A DNA stretch of 64,000 bases from the NCBI RefSeq assembly GCF_900269665.1, contig NZ_LT985361.1, positions 1,827,448-1,891,447 on the forward strand, read 5' to 3'. The DNA comes from Nocardia suismassiliense (GTDB taxonomy: Bacteria; Actinomycetota; Actinomycetes; Mycobacteriales; Mycobacteriaceae). Made by a program: the position numbers and the translations under genes. The notes beneath the pieces were generated by a model that searched no databases, was not told the origin of the DNA, and worked only from the letters and a program-made list of their open reading frames with translations. Positions 61,253 to 64,000 of the stretch are shown piece by piece (the stretch's first letter is position 1; every line of letters begins with the position of its first letter).

Positions 61253-64000
61253 TTATTCGGTGCCTGCGGCGCCGTACAGGCGGTCGATGGTCGGCGGCGC
61301 GAGGCCTGCGCGCGTGAAGATCTCGGCGGACTCCCGTAACTCCCGCTCGGCGCGGTCCCGGTGCCCCCGGGCTGCCAGCGCGGCCGCATGCAACGCCATG
61401 GCCCGTGCCCGATCGATCGGATCCGCCGCCTTCGTGAGCAGCTGTAGTGCACCGGCCGCCTGCGTCTCCGCCTCGGCCACATTGCCTGCCTGCAGCTGAA
61501 TCTGCGCCAGCCGGGTGCGTGCCCAGCCCTCCCACAGGCGCACGCCGTTGCGTTGCGCCGCGCGCACCGCCTCGATGCCGAGCTCGATAGCGCGCGGGTG
61601 CTCGCCGCGCATCGACAAGGTGGCGGCCAATTCGTGCGTGGCCCAGCCGAGCGCCACCGGGTTGCACGATTCCCGCGCGAGCGCGATGGCCCGCTCGGCC
61701 ACCGCCACGGCCTCGTCGTATTGGGCTGCCTCGCAGTAGGTTCGGGTGACCAGTGCCAGGCACCACGCCTCCATCGAGCGGTCGCCGAGGGCGCGGGTGA
61801 GCTGGGTGGCGTGCTCGAAATGCCGATGCGAGGCGTCCGCATCGCCCAGCCGTCGCGTCGCGATGCCGAGCAGCACCGACGCGAGTACCGACAGCCTGCG
61901 GTCGACGTCGGTCACCGGCGGCCCGGACACCGCGCGCAGATGCGGCAGACTGGCCTCGACCTCGCCGAGCCCGACCTGGAGCAGCGCGCCGAGCGCGGTC
62001 CTGATCCGCCGCTCCGCGGCCAGGTTGTCGGCCGCGATGGCGGCTTCCAGCAGCGACTCCAGTGCGCGGGACAGCTCACGGGCGCCGGTGCCCGCGTCCA
62101 TCAACTCGGCCATCACCCACGCGAGGTCGGCCGCCACGTCGAGCGCGCGGCCGCCGATCCGCGCCGCCTGCTGATGCAGCGCGATGACGACCGGCCGCTC
62201 GATATCGTTCCACGCCTGGCCATCCGAGCCGCTGGCGAACGCGCGGCCAGGAACCGCGGTCGCGACGAGCAGTCGCGTCGTATTGCTGTAGTCGATCGCG
62301 CTGAGCAGATTCTTCGCGCTGGCCAGGTGATAGTCGAGCACCCGCTCCAGCACGGCGGATTCGTCCTCGTCGGCGACGCCGCGCGCGAAAAGCCGCAGTA
62401 GATCATGGAATCGGTAGCGGCCCGGCGCGGTGGTCTCCAACAGGCTTAGGTCGACCAGGGACTCGCAGACGTCCTCCGCGTCGAGCTCGGCGATGCCGAG
62501 GACCGCCGCGATGGCACCGATCGACAGGTCGGGCACCTCCGCCAGGGCCAACGTGCGAAAAGCCCTGGCCTGCTCGGCATTCAACTGCCCGTAGCCGAGC
62601 CGGAACGCCGCCTCGACCGCCAGTTCGCCCGTCTTCAGCACGCTCAGTCTGCTTTTCTCATCGGCCAGCCGATTCGCGAACGACGCGATCGTCCACTGCG
62701 GCCGCACCGCGAGCCGAGCGCCGACGATCCGCACCGCGAGCGGCAGCAGACCACAGTGCGCGACCACCTCGCGAGCCGATTCCGCCTCGGCCGCAATACG
62801 ATCCGCGCCGAGAATGCGGACGAGCAAGGCCATCGCCTCCGCCGTTTCGAGCACATCGAGCCGAGTGCGCGTCACCGCGGGCAGCTCGGTCAGCGCCGAT
62901 CGGCTGGTGATCAGCACCGCCGAACCGGCAAGCAGCGGCGCGACCTGCGCATAATCCCGAACATTGTCGAGCACCATCAGTATCCGCTTGCCCGACAACC
63001 GCGTTCGCAATTCCGCCGCACGATCCTCCACGGTGGGCGGGATGTCACTCTCGGCAACGCCGAGCGCGCGCAGAAAGCCACCGAGCACGGCACCCGGGGG
63101 CGTGGGCACCGGGTCGACACCGTGCAGATTCGCGTACAACTGCCCATCGGGGAAGCGATCCCGCACTCGATGCGCGACATGCAGCGCGAGCGTCGTCTTA
63201 CCCACCCCGCCCATCCCACCGACCGCGGAGATCGCCACCGCGCTGCCCGCCCCGGTCAGCTGCGCCGCGAGTTCGTCGACCAGACGGGCACGCCCGGTGA
63301 AATCGGCAATGTCGGGCGGTAATTGGGCGGGCACCGGTTCGGTGCCGCGATCGTCCGTCGCGCGGGCTTCGGCCGTCCCGGGCGATCCGGCCACGGCGTG
63401 GGGCGCATCGATAGAGCGCGGCTCGGTCGTCGGGTGCGACTCGGTCGTTGCGCGGGGCTCATGTATGGCGCGGGACTCAGAGGCGGCGTCCGGTTCCGGC
63501 GTGGTGTAGGACGCAAGCGTTGCGTGGGGCTCGGTCATTGCGCGCGGCTGAGGCGTGCCGCGGATCTCGGGCATAGTGCCGCGCAGTATCCGCTCGTGCA
63601 GCACCGCCAGCTCCGGCCCCGGCTCGACGCCGACACCGTCCACCAGCGCCCGGCGGGCCTGCGCGTAGGCGTCGAGCGCGTCGGACTGGCGGCCCGAGTG
63701 GTACAGCGCGGTCATCAGCAGCGCCCGGAACCGTTCGCGCAGTGGATGTTCCTCGATCAACGAGCCGAGGTCGGCGGCGGCGGCGGCGCTGTGACCGGTC
63801 TCGATGTCGAGCGCGAGACGATCCTCCAGAATGGCCAGCCGCCACTGCTCCAGCCGGGAGCGTTGCCGCTCGGCGAACGGCCCGGGTAGCCCACTCAGCG
63901 CGGGTCCATGCCACTTGCCGAGTGCGGCAATCAGATTCGCCCGTGCCGCGGCCGGATCGTGGTCGCGGAGCTGTCCGGCGGCCGCGGCGACCGATGTGGC
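61253..64000 (-). CDS. AfsR/SARP-family regulator with NB-ARC and TPR (N-terminus beyond window)
   Basis: The C-terminal 915 aa of a large regulator that continues past the right edge. In order: the end of a BTAD domain (EEHPLRERFRALLMTALYHS, LVDGVGVEPGPELAVLHERI), a Thr/Glu/Pro/Ala-rich linker of about 75 residues with repeated EP-R/H-A units, an NB-ARC ATPase (P-loop GGMGGVGKTTLAL, ILMVLDNVRDYAQV) and a TPR-rich tail ending YGAAGTE. Such proteins activate secondary metabolism or stress genes. The DNA-binding domain should lie beyond 64000. Confidence 0.9.
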   Translation of the reverse strand, partial: ATSVAAAAGQLRDHDPAAARANLIAALGKWHGPALSGLPGPFAERQRSRLEQWRLAILEDRLALDIETGHSAAAAADLGSLIEEHPLRERFRALLMTALYHSGRQSDALDAYAQARRALVDGVGVEPGPELAVLHERILRGTMPEIRGTPQPRAMTEPHATLASYTTPEPDAASESRAIHEPRATTESHPTTEPRSIDAPHAVAGSPGTAEARATDDRGTEPVPAQLPPDIADFTGRARLVDELAAQLTGAGSAVAISAVGGMGGVGKTTLALHVAHRVRDRFPDGQLYANLHGVDPVPTPPGAVLGGFLRALGVAESDIPPTVEDRAAELRTRLSGKRILMVLDNVRDYAQVAPLLAGSAVLITSRSALTELPAVTRTRLDVLETAEAMALLVRILGADRIAAEAESAREVVAHCGLLPLAVRIVGARLAVRPQWTIASFANRLADEKSRLSVLKTGELAVEAAFRLGYGQLNAEQARAFRTLALAEVPDLSIGAIAAVLGIAELDAEDVCESLVDLSLLETTAPGRYRFHDLLRLFARGVADEDESAVLERVLDYHLASAKNLLSAIDYSNTTRLLVATAVPGRAFASGSDGQAWNDIERPVVIALHQQAARIGGRALDVAADLAWVMAELMDAGTGARELSRALESLLEAAIAADNLAAERRIRTALGALLQVGLGEVEASLPHLRAVSGPPVTDVDRRLSVLASVLLGIATRRLGDADASHRHFEHATQLTRALGDRSMEAWCLALVTRTYCEAAQYDEAVAVAERAIALARESCNPVALGWATHELAATLSMRGEHPRAIELGIEAVRAAQRNGVRLWEGWARTRLAQIQLQAGNVAEAETQAAGALQLLTKAADPIDRARAMALHAAALAARGHRDRAERELRESAEIFTRAGLAPPTIDRLYGAAGTE

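Overview
This 64 kb window is high-GC, densely packed chromosomal DNA from an actinobacterium of the Mycobacteriales, most likely Nocardia or a close relative. Three things point there. The left 10 kb keeps the gene order of the Mycobacterium tuberculosis Rv1330c-Rv1343c block (pncB, clpS, DUF2017, P1 peptidase, mec, cysO, cysM, rhomboid, MBL-fold protein, rph, rdgB, DUF3817, lprD-like). There is a complete yrbE-mce operon. TetR, PadR, MarR and LysR regulators and F420-type flavoproteins are abundant. The genus is inferred from gene content recognised by eye, not from a database search. No rRNA, tRNA, transposase, prophage or CRISPR array was seen.

Layout. 1-10 kb: conserved housekeeping genes, namely NAD salvage (pncA, pncB), the ClpS adaptor, O-phosphoserine-dependent cysteine synthesis (mec-cysO-cysM), a rhomboid protease, RNase PH and the ITP/XTP pyrophosphatase. 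10-19 kb: an SDR, a secreted lipase, two convergent TetR regulators, a small basic protein followed by a group-2 sigma factor, and a large MFS exporter with a PadR regulator and an FAD monooxygenase. 20-32 kb: an ABC transporter pair, a LysR regulator, an XRE/MmyB-type regulator broken by an in-frame stop, a SnoaL-like/MDR pair, an HNH nuclease, a GntR-TetR fusion regulator divergent from an FAD monooxygenase, and a TDT-type transporter divergent from a LysR regulator. 31-37 kb: PhoU-like, transglutaminase-like, FG-GAP repeat, DUF385, DUF4189 and Ca2+/H+ antiporter genes.

37-46 kb: an eight-gene mce operon (yrbEA, yrbEB, mceA-F) plus one Mce-associated protein. Most junctions overlap by 1-13 bases, and the first gene is overlapped by a short leader ORF. 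It encodes an ABC-type lipid or sterol importer. 46-54 kb: a proline-rich anchored protein, an aminoglycoside phosphotransferase-like gene (with an apparent N-terminal remnant of a second copy at 50.8 kb), a Tat-exported SDR, a two-component system, an OhrR-like regulator and two multi-pass membrane proteins. 54.8-56.8 kb: a stress-type cluster including a 51-aa hydrophobic protein and a CsbD protein. 56.8-64 kb: DUF218, F420-type flavoprotein, ECF sigma factor, TetR and lipoprotein peptidase genes, then a large AfsR/SARP-family regulator running off the right edge.

Most of the accessory part consists of regulator-effector pairs transcribed divergently or in tandem, and several have visible inverted-repeat operators between them. 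The most unusual items are a 74-bp palindromic repeat found twice, each time between convergent genes, and the TetR / shared operator-promoter / small basic protein / hairpin / sigma-factor module at 13.6-15.6 kb.
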